A DNA stretch of 35,973 nucleotides from a bacterium (GTDB taxonomy: Bacteria; UBP14; UBA6098; JAFGQG01), in NCBI GenBank assembly GCA_016930435.1, contig JAFGGQ010000106.1, forward strand, positions 1-35,973. Direction: 5' to 3'. The notes beneath the pieces were generated by a model. That model saw only the letters and a program-made list of their open reading frames with translations, did not search any database and was not told where the DNA came from. The number at the start of each line of letters is the position of its first letter. The stretch's first letter is position 1. Shown piece after piece: positions 17,051-24,469 of the stretch. A program made the position numbers and the translations under genes.

Positions 17051-17272
17051 TTATACTGATTGAACTTCTTTTACTTCCGGGATTTCCTTTTTCAAAAGCC
17101 TTTCAATGCCCATCTTAAGGGTCATCTGGCTCATCGGACACCCCTTGCAGGCGCCGGTCAGTTTGACCTTGACGATACCGTCATCAGTGACCTCTACTAA
17201 TTCCACATCTCCTCCATCTGCCTGAAGGGAGGGTCGGATTTTATCCAGGGTTTTCTGTACCATTTCCAGCAT
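17051..17272 (-). CDS. Nfu-type Fe-S carrier (NifU C-terminal domain)
   Basis: A 73-residue stand-alone NifU C-terminal domain. The cluster-binding pair is C42-x-x-C45 in [11 protein letters not shown], and the N-terminal helix [21 protein letters not shown] is classic. Such proteins carry [4Fe-4S] clusters from the scaffold to targets, plausibly to Fe-S enzymes damaged by O2. It lies 32 bp after FprA and 15 bp before ferritin. NifU N- and C-terminal domains are thus encoded by separate genes in the same cluster. Confidence 0.93.
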   Translation of the reverse strand: MLEMVQKTLDKIRPSLQADGGDVELVEVTDDGIVKVKLTGACKGCPMSQMTLKMGIERLLKKEIPEVKEVQSV

Positions 17273-17304
17273 TTTATTATTCCTTTGTTTTAGGTTGTGA
17301 TAAT

Positions 17305-18492
17305 TTATTCTGAATTTTTCAGCAACGATTTTCCCATCTCGACCCCGATTTCCCGAAAGGAAATCAGATCATCGGGGGAGGGGATATATGCTATTTTACC
17401 CCCTGGTTGAAAAATTTCCAATCCTGCGTTGACGAGTTCCCTTTCTATCTCCTGCACGCTTTCGCCGCTCCAGCCGAAAGAGCCAAAGGCAAAGCCTATT
17501 CGATTTCGGGGTCGCAATCCCCGGAAATAATTCAGGAATCCGGCTACTGTGGGCAGCATGGTTCGGTTCAGGGTGGGAGAGCCCACCAGTACTGCCCGGC
17601 TAAAGATAACGTCGGTCATTATATCGGAGATATCTGTGGTTTTAAGGTTCCGGATTACCGCAGGCACCCCGGCGTATTCAAGGCCCTCCATAAGGGCAAG
17701 GGCCAATTTCCGGGTAGAACCCCACATGCTATCATATATGATGACCGCACGTTTTTCGGATTGATAATCCGCCCACTTCTGGTAAGATTCCATTATTTGT
17801 GGAAGGAGTTTTCGCCAGATCAAACCATGGCTGGGGGCGATTACCTGTATATCCAGTGCCGATGCTGCCTCAAGGGCGCGTTTGACCTGATCCCCATAGG
17901 GCATCACGATATTGGCGTAATATTTGGCGGCTTCCTCGTGTAGTATCCCCCAGGAATACTGATCGTCAAAGCGTTCCGGTGATGCTATATGCTGGCCGAA
18001 GGAATCATTGGAAAAAAGGACCTTATCCTCCGGGCAGTAACTGACCATATTATCCGGCCAGTGAACCATGGGCGTAGGCAGAAAAGTAAGATTGCGTTTT
18101 CCAAGGTTGAGGGTGTCTCCCCCTTTCACGGGTTGAAGATCCCAGTCGCTTTTATAATGGGCCATTAATCCCTTTTCGCCCTGAATGGAGGTATAGATCC
18201 TGGCCTGAGGGGCAAGCTCTTTGATCCTGGGCAGGCCGCCGGAATGATCCATTTCAACGTGATTGGATATGATGTATTCGATTTTTGAGGGCTCCACGAT
18301 TTCCTTTATCCGTGAGATCATCTCATCTACCATATAATGCTTTACGGTGTCCACCAGGGTGATCTTCTCGTCCATTATCAAATAGGCATTGTAAGTTGTA
18401 CCCCGAGGGGTGGAATAACCGTGAAAGTTCCGGATATCCCAATCTATCCCTCCTACCCAAAATATTCCCGGTTTGATTTCAACTGGTTTCAT
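17305..18492 (-). CDS. fprA: FprA-type flavodiiron protein (O2/NO reductase)
   Basis: A 395-residue A-type flavoprotein (rubredoxin:oxygen oxidoreductase) that reduces O2 to water or NO to N2O. The N-terminal metallo-beta-lactamase-like domain has the di-iron motif H78-x-E80-x-D82-H83 with H-x-D ligands further on (MVHWPDN, FSNDSFG). The C-terminal flavodoxin domain (about 250-395) binds FMN ([13 protein letters not shown]). The frame extends upstream to 18675, but those 61 codons overlap the rubredoxin domain of the previous gene in another frame and are not conserved in type. The ATG at 18492, one base after that gene's stop, is the natural start. Confidence 0.95.
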   Translation of the reverse strand: MKPVEIKPGIFWVGGIDWDIRNFHGYSTPRGTTYNAYLIMDEKITLVDTVKHYMVDEMISRIKEIVEPSKIEYIISNHVEMDHSGGLPRIKELAPQARIYTSIQGEKGLMAHYKSDWDLQPVKGGDTLNLGKRNLTFLPTPMVHWPDNMVSYCPEDKVLFSNDSFGQHIASPERFDDQYSWGILHEEAAKYYANIVMPYGDQVKRALEAASALDIQVIAPSHGLIWRKLLPQIMESYQKWADYQSEKRAVIIYDSMWGSTRKLALALMEGLEYAGVPAVIRNLKTTDISDIMTDVIFSRAVLVGSPTLNRTMLPTVAGFLNYFRGLRPRNRIGFAFGSFGWSGESVQEIERELVNAGLEIFQPGGKIAYIPSPDDLISFREIGVEMGKSLLKNSE

Positions 18493-18493
18493 T

Positions 18494-19198
18494 TTAATCC
18501 TCGACTTTCTCAAATTTGTCTTTTGATACCCCGCAAATAGGGCATACCCAGTCTGATGGCAGCTTTTCAAAAGATGTTCCGGGGGGAATGTTCGCGGTTG
18601 GATCCCCCTCTTTCGGATCGTAGATATAACCACATACGGTGCAGCGGTAACGGGGCGATGCTTCTTCTTGTGCAACGGCCTTGTCGGCGACGGGTTCTTC
18701 GATATAGGTGGGCGCCGATTTGGGTGCTTTGCCGCGTTTTACCCGGTGATAGTAAGAATAGGTCATGGGTTCGCCCTCGCCAAGTAGTTCGGCCTCCACC
18801 ACTTCACCCATGAATAGCGTATGAGAACCGACATCCATAGTAGCCCTTAATTCTACTTCTAAATATCCTGCTGAATAGTTGGTGGGTATCAGGGAACCGG
18901 TTTTGCCGACTTTATAATTAATCCCTTTAAATTTATCAATATCACGACCGCTTTTAAATCCGAACAAACCGATATGGGTCATGGGTGCCTCTTCGGTAAG
19001 TATGGATACGGTGAAGACCCTGTTTCGGGTGATAAATTCATGGGTATAATTCTGTTTATTGATACAGACTGCTATCTGTGGCGGATCGGAAGTAACCTGG
19101 AAAACGGTATTGGCAATCTGCCCGTTACACTTGTCTTCCGTTCCGGAGCTGACAATGTAAAGACCATAGCTGATCTTGTGTAGTGTTTGTGGATTCAA
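18494..19198 (-). CDS. hrb: Flavin reductase-rubredoxin fusion (Hrb, high-molecular-weight rubredoxin)
   Basis: A 234-residue two-domain electron carrier. Residues 1 to about 160 are a flavin reductase-like FMN domain ([36 protein letters not shown]). A charged linker leads to a C-terminal rubredoxin from about 182 with CTVCGY and CPICGV. In Moorella the equivalent Hrb passes electrons from NADH to FprA, and here fprA follows at one base, so the two are certainly one functional pair. The rubredoxin part is strikingly similar to the separate rubredoxin gene at 14117-14278. Confidence 0.95.
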   Translation of the reverse strand: MNPQTLHKISYGLYIVSSGTEDKCNGQIANTVFQVTSDPPQIAVCINKQNYTHEFITRNRVFTVSILTEEAPMTHIGLFGFKSGRDIDKFKGINYKVGKTGSLIPTNYSAGYLEVELRATMDVGSHTLFMGEVVEAELLGEGEPMTYSYYHRVKRGKAPKSAPTYIEEPVADKAVAQEEASPRYRCTVCGYIYDPKEGDPTANIPPGTSFEKLPSDWVCPICGVSKDKFEKVED

Positions 19199-19212
19199 GT
19201 GGGGCCTCCTGT

Positions 19213-19698
19213 TTAACGGCCTTCGATTTTCTTCTTCATTTTATTCAGGATTTCAATATGCTTCTGTTCTTCTTTTACCAGGGCTTCGACCACGGCTTTA
19301 TCGGCGGCCGGCACAAACTTTCCGAGACCCTCGAAAAAGCGGATGGAATCCTCTTCAAATTTTAAGGCAAGTTCAATGCCTTCAACCGGCTCCTGGATCT
19401 CCATAGCGGCTATTTTGCCGGCATCTTGTCTGGTGAAAACATGGGTCTCGGCAAGGGAATTTAAATAGCCCTCGTATTCACCAGGATAGCTTTCCTGGGG
19501 CTCCACCTTTTTTAAGGGTTCAAGCATTTTTTCAAAAATTTGAATATGTTTTTTCTCCTCATTCGCCAGAAAATCAAACACCTCCTGCACCTCGTCCTCA
19601 TCCGCGATCTCCCGGAGCATGGTATAGAACTCCTCGCCATTCTTTTCAATTTTCACTGCGGTTTCGATAACCTCACTCACCCTGAAAAGATAACCCAT
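19213..19698 (-). CDS. Ferritin-like di-iron domain protein
   Basis: A 161-residue rubrerythrin-like four-helix protein with no rubredoxin domain. Helix pairs with metal-ligand patterns are [13 protein letters not shown] with [14 protein letters not shown], and [13 protein letters not shown] with [13 protein letters not shown]. The architecture resembles the protein at 7839-8357, but the two are clearly diverged. It lies 14 bp before hrb, so rubredoxin-dependent peroxide reduction is a reasonable guess. A role as an iron buffer is equally possible. Confidence 0.82.
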   Translation of the reverse strand: MGYLFRVSEVIETAVKIEKNGEEFYTMLREIADEDEVQEVFDFLANEEKKHIQIFEKMLEPLKKVEPQESYPGEYEGYLNSLAETHVFTRQDAGKIAAMEIQEPVEGIELALKFEEDSIRFFEGLGKFVPAADKAVVEALVKEEQKHIEILNKMKKKIEGR

Positions 19699-19720
19699 GT
19701 TTCCTCCTTATTAGATAATC

Positions 19721-20029
19721 CTAAAGCTGCGCTAATTTGTTTTCGACAGATTTAATTTTACCCTTCATCGTAATGGTTTTGTCCCTGCGGTCGTCTATAT
19801 TAATGAAGGTAGCCACTCGTTGGGCCCCTTTTGCGAATGGAGATTCATGCATTTCCCGTATTGCCCTTAAAATCAGGTCCAGGTCGCCCTCGATGACCGT
19901 TCCCATTGGGCACAATTGATGCTGCAGTTCGGGATAGCCAGCCAGGATTTTCTGGCAGTTTGCCACGTACCGGCTAAGGCTGGGACTTTCGGTACCCAGG
20001 GGAACCACTGAGACTTGTACAACGGCCAT
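19721..20029 (-). CDS. MTH1187/YkoF-family thiamine-binding-like protein
   Basis: A 102-residue ferredoxin-like-fold protein of the MTH1187/YqgV family, small oligomeric proteins some of which bind thiamine-type ligands. The N-terminal VQVSVVPLGTESPSLSRYVA and the GTVIEGDLDLILRAIREMHE helix are recognisable. Cellular role is not established for the family. It is tucked into the oxygen-defence cluster 12 bp after the dihydroorotate-dehydrogenase-like gene, and I cannot say what it does there. Conserved co-occurrence would be informative. Confidence 0.8.
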   Translation of the reverse strand: MAVVQVSVVPLGTESPSLSRYVANCQKILAGYPELQHQLCPMGTVIEGDLDLILRAIREMHESPFAKGAQRVATFINIDDRRDKTITMKGKIKSVENKLAQL

Positions 20030-20041
20030 CTTGAACTCCTT

Positions 20042-21028
20042 TTATTCTATGCCGGTAAGGGCTTTGATGTATTGCAGCCTTTCGTATGCCTCGGGTTTAT
20101 TGCTAAGCTTCTGGCTCATTATTCCCCTCATCTGGCCCAGGTTCTGAAAGTTGTGTTGCTCCATCCAGCCCTGAATAAAGTCCAAAATCTGGTTTATGGA
20201 AACTAAGCCTTGCTTATAAAGCACTGAGCATAGTTGGGTTACGGTTGCCCCGGCCAAAAGATATTTGACCGCTCCTGCCCCGTCGTGAATACCCGTGGAG
20301 GCAGCTATCTGGGTTTTCAGGTTTCCGGCAAGAAGGGCGATCCACCTGAGGGGGAAGTGTATTTCGGCAGGAGAACTGAATTGATATGAGTAAGTGAGGT
20401 CCATTTTATCAATATCGAAATCCGGCTGGTAGAACCGATTAAAGATCACCAGTGCATCCGCCCCGCGTTTCGACAATTCATTTGCCACCCGGGCCATGGA
20501 AGTAAAATAGGGCCCGATTTTTACTGCAATAGGGATATTTATCCCCTTTTTAACCCCGTCCAATATGGTAAAATACTGCTCCTCGATCTGTTCGCTGGTA
20601 ATATTAGGACGGGTTGGGATCATCGATATGTTTAATTCCAGGGCGTGCGCACCAGCGCTTTCGATCTGACGGGCGTAGTCCACCCACCACCTGGGTGAAA
20701 TACAGTTCAGGCTGGCGATAATGGGTATATCCGTTGACCTCCGGGCCTCCTCGATCAACCTCAGATAATCATAAGGCCCCAGTTCCATTCCCATTCTTCT
20801 AACATATTCAAATGCCTCGGCATGCTGGTAAACTCCGAGGTGTTTTTCGATTATGCCCATGGGTTCGATCTCAATCTGCTCCTCGAAGAGGGACTTTAAA
20901 ACAACAGCGCCAGCTCCAGCATCTGCGCATTTTTTAACCCCTTCCGCCGTTTTGGTCAGCCCGGAGCTGGCCACTAACAGGGGATTTCTAAGGGTTAAAC
21001 CCATATAACTGGTTGACAGATCGGGCAT
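20042..21028 (-). CDS. Dihydroorotate dehydrogenase-like flavoprotein
   Basis: A 328-residue FMN-binding TIM-barrel protein related to PyrD. The N-terminus GLTLRNPLLVASSGLTKT and the C-terminal glycine-rich TGIHDGAGAVKYLLAGA phosphate-binding region match the family. The catalytic-loop signature of true enzymes (N-x-S-C-P-N) is replaced by ELNISMIPTRPNIT, so pyrimidine synthesis is doubtful; pyrR and pyrB are elsewhere in the window. The frame opens at 21058, but the ATG at 21028 follows GGAGGT by about 7 nt and matches homologues. As second gene of the PerR-led cluster it may be an NAD(P)H-dependent flavoenzyme of unknown substrate. Confidence 0.85.
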   Translation of the reverse strand: MPDLSTSYMGLTLRNPLLVASSGLTKTAEGVKKCADAGAGAVVLKSLFEEQIEIEPMGIIEKHLGVYQHAEAFEYVRRMGMELGPYDYLRLIEEARRSTDIPIIASLNCISPRWWVDYARQIESAGAHALELNISMIPTRPNITSEQIEEQYFTILDGVKKGINIPIAVKIGPYFTSMARVANELSKRGADALVIFNRFYQPDFDIDKMDLTYSYQFSSPAEIHFPLRWIALLAGNLKTQIAASTGIHDGAGAVKYLLAGATVTQLCSVLYKQGLVSINQILDFIQGWMEQHNFQNLGQMRGIMSQKLSNKPEAYERLQYIKALTGIE

Positions 21029-21067
21029 AGAATGACCTCCTTTGGTTCTTTTATGCAATAAAAATGC

Positions 21068-21517
21068 TTATTCGTTTTCCAAACGAGCCTTTTCTTTTTC
21101 CTTTTTTAAACACTCCGGACAAAGTCCATAAAGGTAAGCCTGAACTTCATCCACATAACAACCCCCAATTTTGACCTCCTGGATGATAGGACAACCATTG
21201 GGACAATCGAAATGAATATCCATCACTTTTCCGCAGTTCCGGCAAAGTAAATGATGATGTGATTTCTGACCCAGCTCAAAACAGGCCTTACTTCTCTTTC
21301 GAATGGATAATTCCTGAATTTCCCCCAGGTTCTTCAGCAGTTCCAGGGTCGCATAAACGGTGGCCAATGACATTGTAGGATATTTTTTCTTGATAGCCTT
21401 GTATATGTCATCTACAGTGGGATGGTTATGAACCTTTTCAAGATATTCAAGCACCGCAATTCTTTGGGGGGTCAGCTTGACCTTCTTGCTTCTCAAGCGC
21501 TCCAGAATCTCTTTCAT
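21068..21517 (-). CDS. perR: Fur-family regulator, PerR-like
   Basis: A 149-residue metal-dependent repressor. The winged-helix DNA-binding half has HPTVDDIYKAI and TMSLATVYATLELL, closest to PerR. The structural zinc site is C92-x-x-C95 with C133-x-x-C136. Sensing-site ligands by alignment to Bacillus PerR are H32, H87, H89 and D100, but the position equal to PerR D85 is Glu (E81), as in Fur. PerR uses oxidation of these histidines by peroxide to release DNA. As first gene of the 17-gene defence cluster it probably controls the cluster and itself. The upstream region has several palindromes. Confidence 0.9.
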   Translation of the reverse strand: MKEILERLRSKKVKLTPQRIAVLEYLEKVHNHPTVDDIYKAIKKKYPTMSLATVYATLELLKNLGEIQELSIRKRSKACFELGQKSHHHLLCRNCGKVMDIHFDCPNGCPIIQEVKIGGCYVDEVQAYLYGLCPECLKKEKEKARLENE

Positions 21518-21571
21518 TTAAGACCTCGATGTCTCTATTCTGTTTGAATTTTGCGAAAAAACTATGATAGC

Positions 21572-21650
21572 ATTATGTTTTGTCAATGAATTAATTTAAA
21601 AACAATTTTTTGTTTTATCATAATTGTTTTAAATTTTATGAAAACATAAT
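21572..21650. promoter_or_regulatory. Nested inverted repeats, candidate Fur/PerR operators
   Basis: Three inverted repeats occupy 79 bp. ATTATGTTTT (21572-21581) pairs with AAAACATAAT (21641-21650). AAAACAATT (21599-21607) pairs with AATTGTTTT (21622-21630). TTATG-AAAA-CATAA spans 21636-21649. They cover the promoter -10 and lie where an autorepressor would bind. They do not match the 15-bp Bacillus PerR box exactly, so the regulator is inferred from position. Confidence 0.45.
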
Positions 21651-21670
21651 AAAAAAAAAGAACTTGTCAA
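21643..21670 (-). promoter_or_regulatory. Promoter of the perR oxygen-defence cluster
   Basis: TTGACA on the minus strand (21670-21665) is followed after 16 nt by TATGTT (21648-21643). A second TTGACA lies at 21586-21581 closer to perR but lacks a well spaced -10. The -10 of the first promoter lies within a palindrome. Confidence 0.5.
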
Positions 21671-21904
21671 GAATGATTACGGAATAATAAAAGTTATTTT
21701 GTATTCATTAAGATGAACAACCCTACTAAAACCCCTTATAATCAGGGATTTATTAAAATGTTGCCCTCTTTGTTATTAATGTTAAATCTAAAAAATTTTA
21801 AAAGTAAATATTGCAGAATTGTTTTATATTTTGCTGGTAGTATTTTGATCAAAATCGAAAATACGATAATAATTTACAGAATACGAAAGCGAATTCTTAA
21901 AGTT

Positions 21905-23188
21905 TTATGACTTTATTTTGAAAGCGCTCAAACCGGCAAATGAGCACCTACTTCCAAGTTCCTCTTCAATTCTTATAAGCTGATTGAACTTGGCAATTCT
22001 CTCGCTTCGCGATCCGCCACCGGTTTTTAGGTGACCCGCTCCCACTGCGACGGTCAGGTCTGCTATTGTAGTGTCTTCGGTTTCACCAGAACGATGGGAG
22101 ATAAAGCAATTATAATTATTTGAATAGGCAAGATCAATGGTCTGCAAGGTTTCGGAAACCGTGCCTATCTGGTTAAGTTTGATAAGAATCGAGTTGGCTA
22201 CTTCTCTATCGATTCCCTCTTTCAGTATCCTGGGATTGGTACAGAAGATATCATCACCAACAAGCTCGATACGGTTTCCGATTTCCGCGGTCAATTTTTG
22301 CCAACCATCCCAGTCATTTTCAGCAATTCCATCCTCGATCAGAATGATGGGGTAATCGTTGACCCATTTTTCCCAAATGTTTATCATAGCGTCAGAAGAA
22401 ACCAAATGCTGATCCGACTTGAAGAACTTATATTGTCCGTTTTCCCACATCTCGCTTGCGGCGGGGTCCAAACAGATCGATACATCATCGCCCTGTTTGT
22501 ACCCGGCTTGAAGGATCGATTCAAGAATTATCTCAATCGCCTCTTCATTTGATTTAAGATTGGGTGCAAATCCACCCTCGTCGCCTACGCCGGTTGAATA
22601 ACCCTTTTTCCTCAGTATTCCTCTTAAGGTATGAAAAATTTCAATACCCATTCGGATCGACTCTTTAAATGAATCTGCATTATGAGGGGCTATCATAAAT
22701 TCCTGGAAATCGACGTTATTATCGGCATGTTTTCCTCCGTTAATAACATTCATACAGGGTACGGGCATAATATATTTATCTTTATCCGCAAGGTGGCGAT
22801 AAAGGGGAATGCCCTTGGATATTGCCGCTGCTTTTGCAAAGGCGATAGAAACGCCCAATATTGCATTTGCCCCTAATTTTTCCTTGTACGGGGTACCGTC
22901 AAGGTCTATCATCTTTTCATCCACTTCGTTTTGTGAATGAAAAACCTTGCCGGTTAATGAACCGGATATAATACCGTTAACGTTGGCAACGGCTTTTAAT
23001 ACGCCCCTGCCCCGGAACCTTGCCATATCACCATCACGAAGTTCAACGGCTTCTCTTTCACCCGTGCTTACTCCGCTTGGAACGCTTGCCCTTCCCCGGA
23101 ATTTTTCATCGATTGTCAAATCTACTTCAACGGTCGGATTTCCCCGTGAGTCTATTACTTCCCTGCCAATTACTTTTGTGATTTTCAT
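21905..23188 (-). CDS. eno: Enolase
   Basis: The glycolytic enzyme that interconverts 2-phosphoglycerate and phosphoenolpyruvate; 427 residues, normal length. It opens with the family signature EVIDSRGNPTVEVD and retains VPCMNVINGGKHADNN, GVGDEGGFAPNL, the metal-binding ILIEDGIAENDWDGW and GDDIFCTNP regions, and the C-terminal SHRSGETEDTTIADL active-site loop. It is transcribed alone, with a good promoter about 200 bp upstream and long AT-rich gaps on both sides. Nothing suggests an unusual role. Confidence 0.98.
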   Translation of the reverse strand: MKITKVIGREVIDSRGNPTVEVDLTIDEKFRGRASVPSGVSTGEREAVELRDGDMARFRGRGVLKAVANVNGIISGSLTGKVFHSQNEVDEKMIDLDGTPYKEKLGANAILGVSIAFAKAAAISKGIPLYRHLADKDKYIMPVPCMNVINGGKHADNNVDFQEFMIAPHNADSFKESIRMGIEIFHTLRGILRKKGYSTGVGDEGGFAPNLKSNEEAIEIILESILQAGYKQGDDVSICLDPAASEMWENGQYKFFKSDQHLVSSDAMINIWEKWVNDYPIILIEDGIAENDWDGWQKLTAEIGNRIELVGDDIFCTNPRILKEGIDREVANSILIKLNQIGTVSETLQTIDLAYSNNYNCFISHRSGETEDTTIADLTVAVGAGHLKTGGGSRSERIAKFNQLIRIEEELGSRCSFAGLSAFKIKS

Positions 23189-23491
23189 ATTATAATTCCC
23201 CTTAATTTTAGTCCGTTTTGTTATTAAATGTTTTTACGTATTGTGGGCTGGCAATATTTATTTTAATCGATAATCGTAAACCTCGGACGAATATCTATTC
23301 AATCATTACCTATATTTTATTACTTTTTTCCAGAATTAAATTCCAATAGTCTAATCCAATCTATTGAAACAAATTCTTACGATTAACATATTTAATTAAA
23401 CAAAATTAATAAAGACCTGTCAAGTACAATATACAAAAAACCCAAAACCGTACTTTTAAGATGCATTTTATTTTGTAATAAGGCAAGATAT
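23189..23491. other. Intergenic region upstream of enolase
   Basis: This AT-rich 303-bp gap holds the eno promoter and an untranslated leader of roughly 200 nt. I see no RNA gene, strong hairpin or repeat in it. The transcript of the FAH-family gene must also end here, but no clear terminator is visible. Confidence 0.5.
23395..23423 (-). promoter_or_regulatory. Promoter of eno
   Basis: TTGACA (23423-23418) and TTTAAT (23400-23395) on the minus strand are 17 nt apart, one mismatch from the full sigma-70 consensus. It predicts a leader of about 200 nt before the eno start codon. Confidence 0.6.
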
Positions 23492-24427
23492 TTATTCTAT
23501 TTGGCCTTCTACAATGTTGTTTAAGATAAATCCCAGGTTTTGAATTTCAATCCGGACAGTGTCGCCGGGCCTTAAAAAGATGGGGGGATCCCTGAATACG
23601 CCAACCCCTGCCGGGGTCCCGGTGGCAATAATATCGCCCGGACTGAGGGTGATCCCGGAAGAGATAAAATTTATCAAATAAGGTATATTGAAGATCAGAT
23701 TACTGGTATTTGAATCCTGCATGAGCCGGTCGTTAACAATGGTTTTAATGCTCAGGTTATGGGGATCGGGTACCTCCTCCCGGGTGACCAGGAACGGACC
23801 CATGGGGGCGAAGGTATCGAATGATTTTCCCCTCAGCCATTGCTTGTCTGCGAACTGTATATCCCTTGCCGTTACATCATGAAAGATGCTGTAACCGGCT
23901 ACATATTCAAGAGCCTCTTCTTTTGGAATATATCGGCCCTCCCGCCCGATAACAACGGCCAGTTCGCCCTCGAAGTCCAACTTCTCGGTTTGCTCAGGCT
24001 TGAGCACGGGGTCATAGGGTCCGGTCAGGGCGGTATTATACTTTGAGAAGATGATCGGGTTAGATGGGATCGGTTGATTTTGTTCCCGGCAATGGTCCCT
24101 GTAGTTTCGGCCGATGCAAATTATCTTCTCCGGGTTAAGGATAGGGGCTGTAAAGTGGATGCTGTCCAGTGGATAGAGGATCTCCTTCTCCAAAAACGGG
24201 CGCAGGTCATCGGAAGAACCGAGCAGGGCTTTGAGTTCGTGGGCGATTTTCTCTGCCCCCTCCATGCTTTCCTCCTCGTAATACAGAAAACTGAGCATGT
24301 CCTCGCACCAGTCGGGCGCGGATTCTTTAAAAAGATAGGGGTAAACCCGTTCCAGGACCACCGCATGATCCCCTAGTTTAAATCCAAGATAGGGAATGTT
24401 ATCTACTTCAAAGGTTAAAAGGCGCAT
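23492..24427 (-). CDS. Fumarylacetoacetate hydrolase family protein
   Basis: A 311-residue FAH-superfamily enzyme; relatives hydrolyse or decarboxylate acylpyruvates, oxaloacetate and related 2-oxo acids. An N-terminal variable part precedes the catalytic FAH domain from about residue 100. That domain shows IICIGRNYRDHCRE, the metal-binding DFEGELAVVIGREG pair of Glu, and SIFHDVTARDIQ, followed by GDIIATGTPAGVG near the end. Substrate cannot be told; the closest general description is an acylpyruvase or oxaloacetate tautomerase/decarboxylase-like protein. It follows the large secreted protein gene by 42 bp and may be co-transcribed with it. Confidence 0.9.
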   Translation of the reverse strand: MRLLTFEVDNIPYLGFKLGDHAVVLERVYPYLFKESAPDWCEDMLSFLYYEEESMEGAEKIAHELKALLGSSDDLRPFLEKEILYPLDSIHFTAPILNPEKIICIGRNYRDHCREQNQPIPSNPIIFSKYNTALTGPYDPVLKPEQTEKLDFEGELAVVIGREGRYIPKEEALEYVAGYSIFHDVTARDIQFADKQWLRGKSFDTFAPMGPFLVTREEVPDPHNLSIKTIVNDRLMQDSNTSNLIFNIPYLINFISSGITLSPGDIIATGTPAGVGVFRDPPIFLRPGDTVRIEIQNLGFILNNIVEGQIE

Positions 24428-24469
24428 TTTTGCTCCAGTGTATAATGATTCAAGGTTTATATTTATGGA

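Larger units (their letters stand above)
21518..21904. other. AT-rich intergenic region upstream of perR
   Basis: This 387-bp gap between the enolase stop and perR has no credible gene. About 21560-21670 carries a promoter and nested palindromes described separately. From about 21700 to 21904 I see only AT-rich sequence; a 65-codon frame on the plus strand has no ribosome binding site or family resemblance. No clear terminator for eno was found. Confidence 0.6.

Noticed and set aside
18493-18675. Upstream extension of the FprA reading frame by 61 codons
   Set aside because: It overlaps the rubredoxin domain of Hrb in another frame, has no family resemblance, and a natural ATG follows the Hrb stop by one base.
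21713-21910. 65-codon plus-strand frame upstream of perR
   Set aside because: AT-rich, no ribosome binding site, no recognisable family, and it runs into the end of eno.
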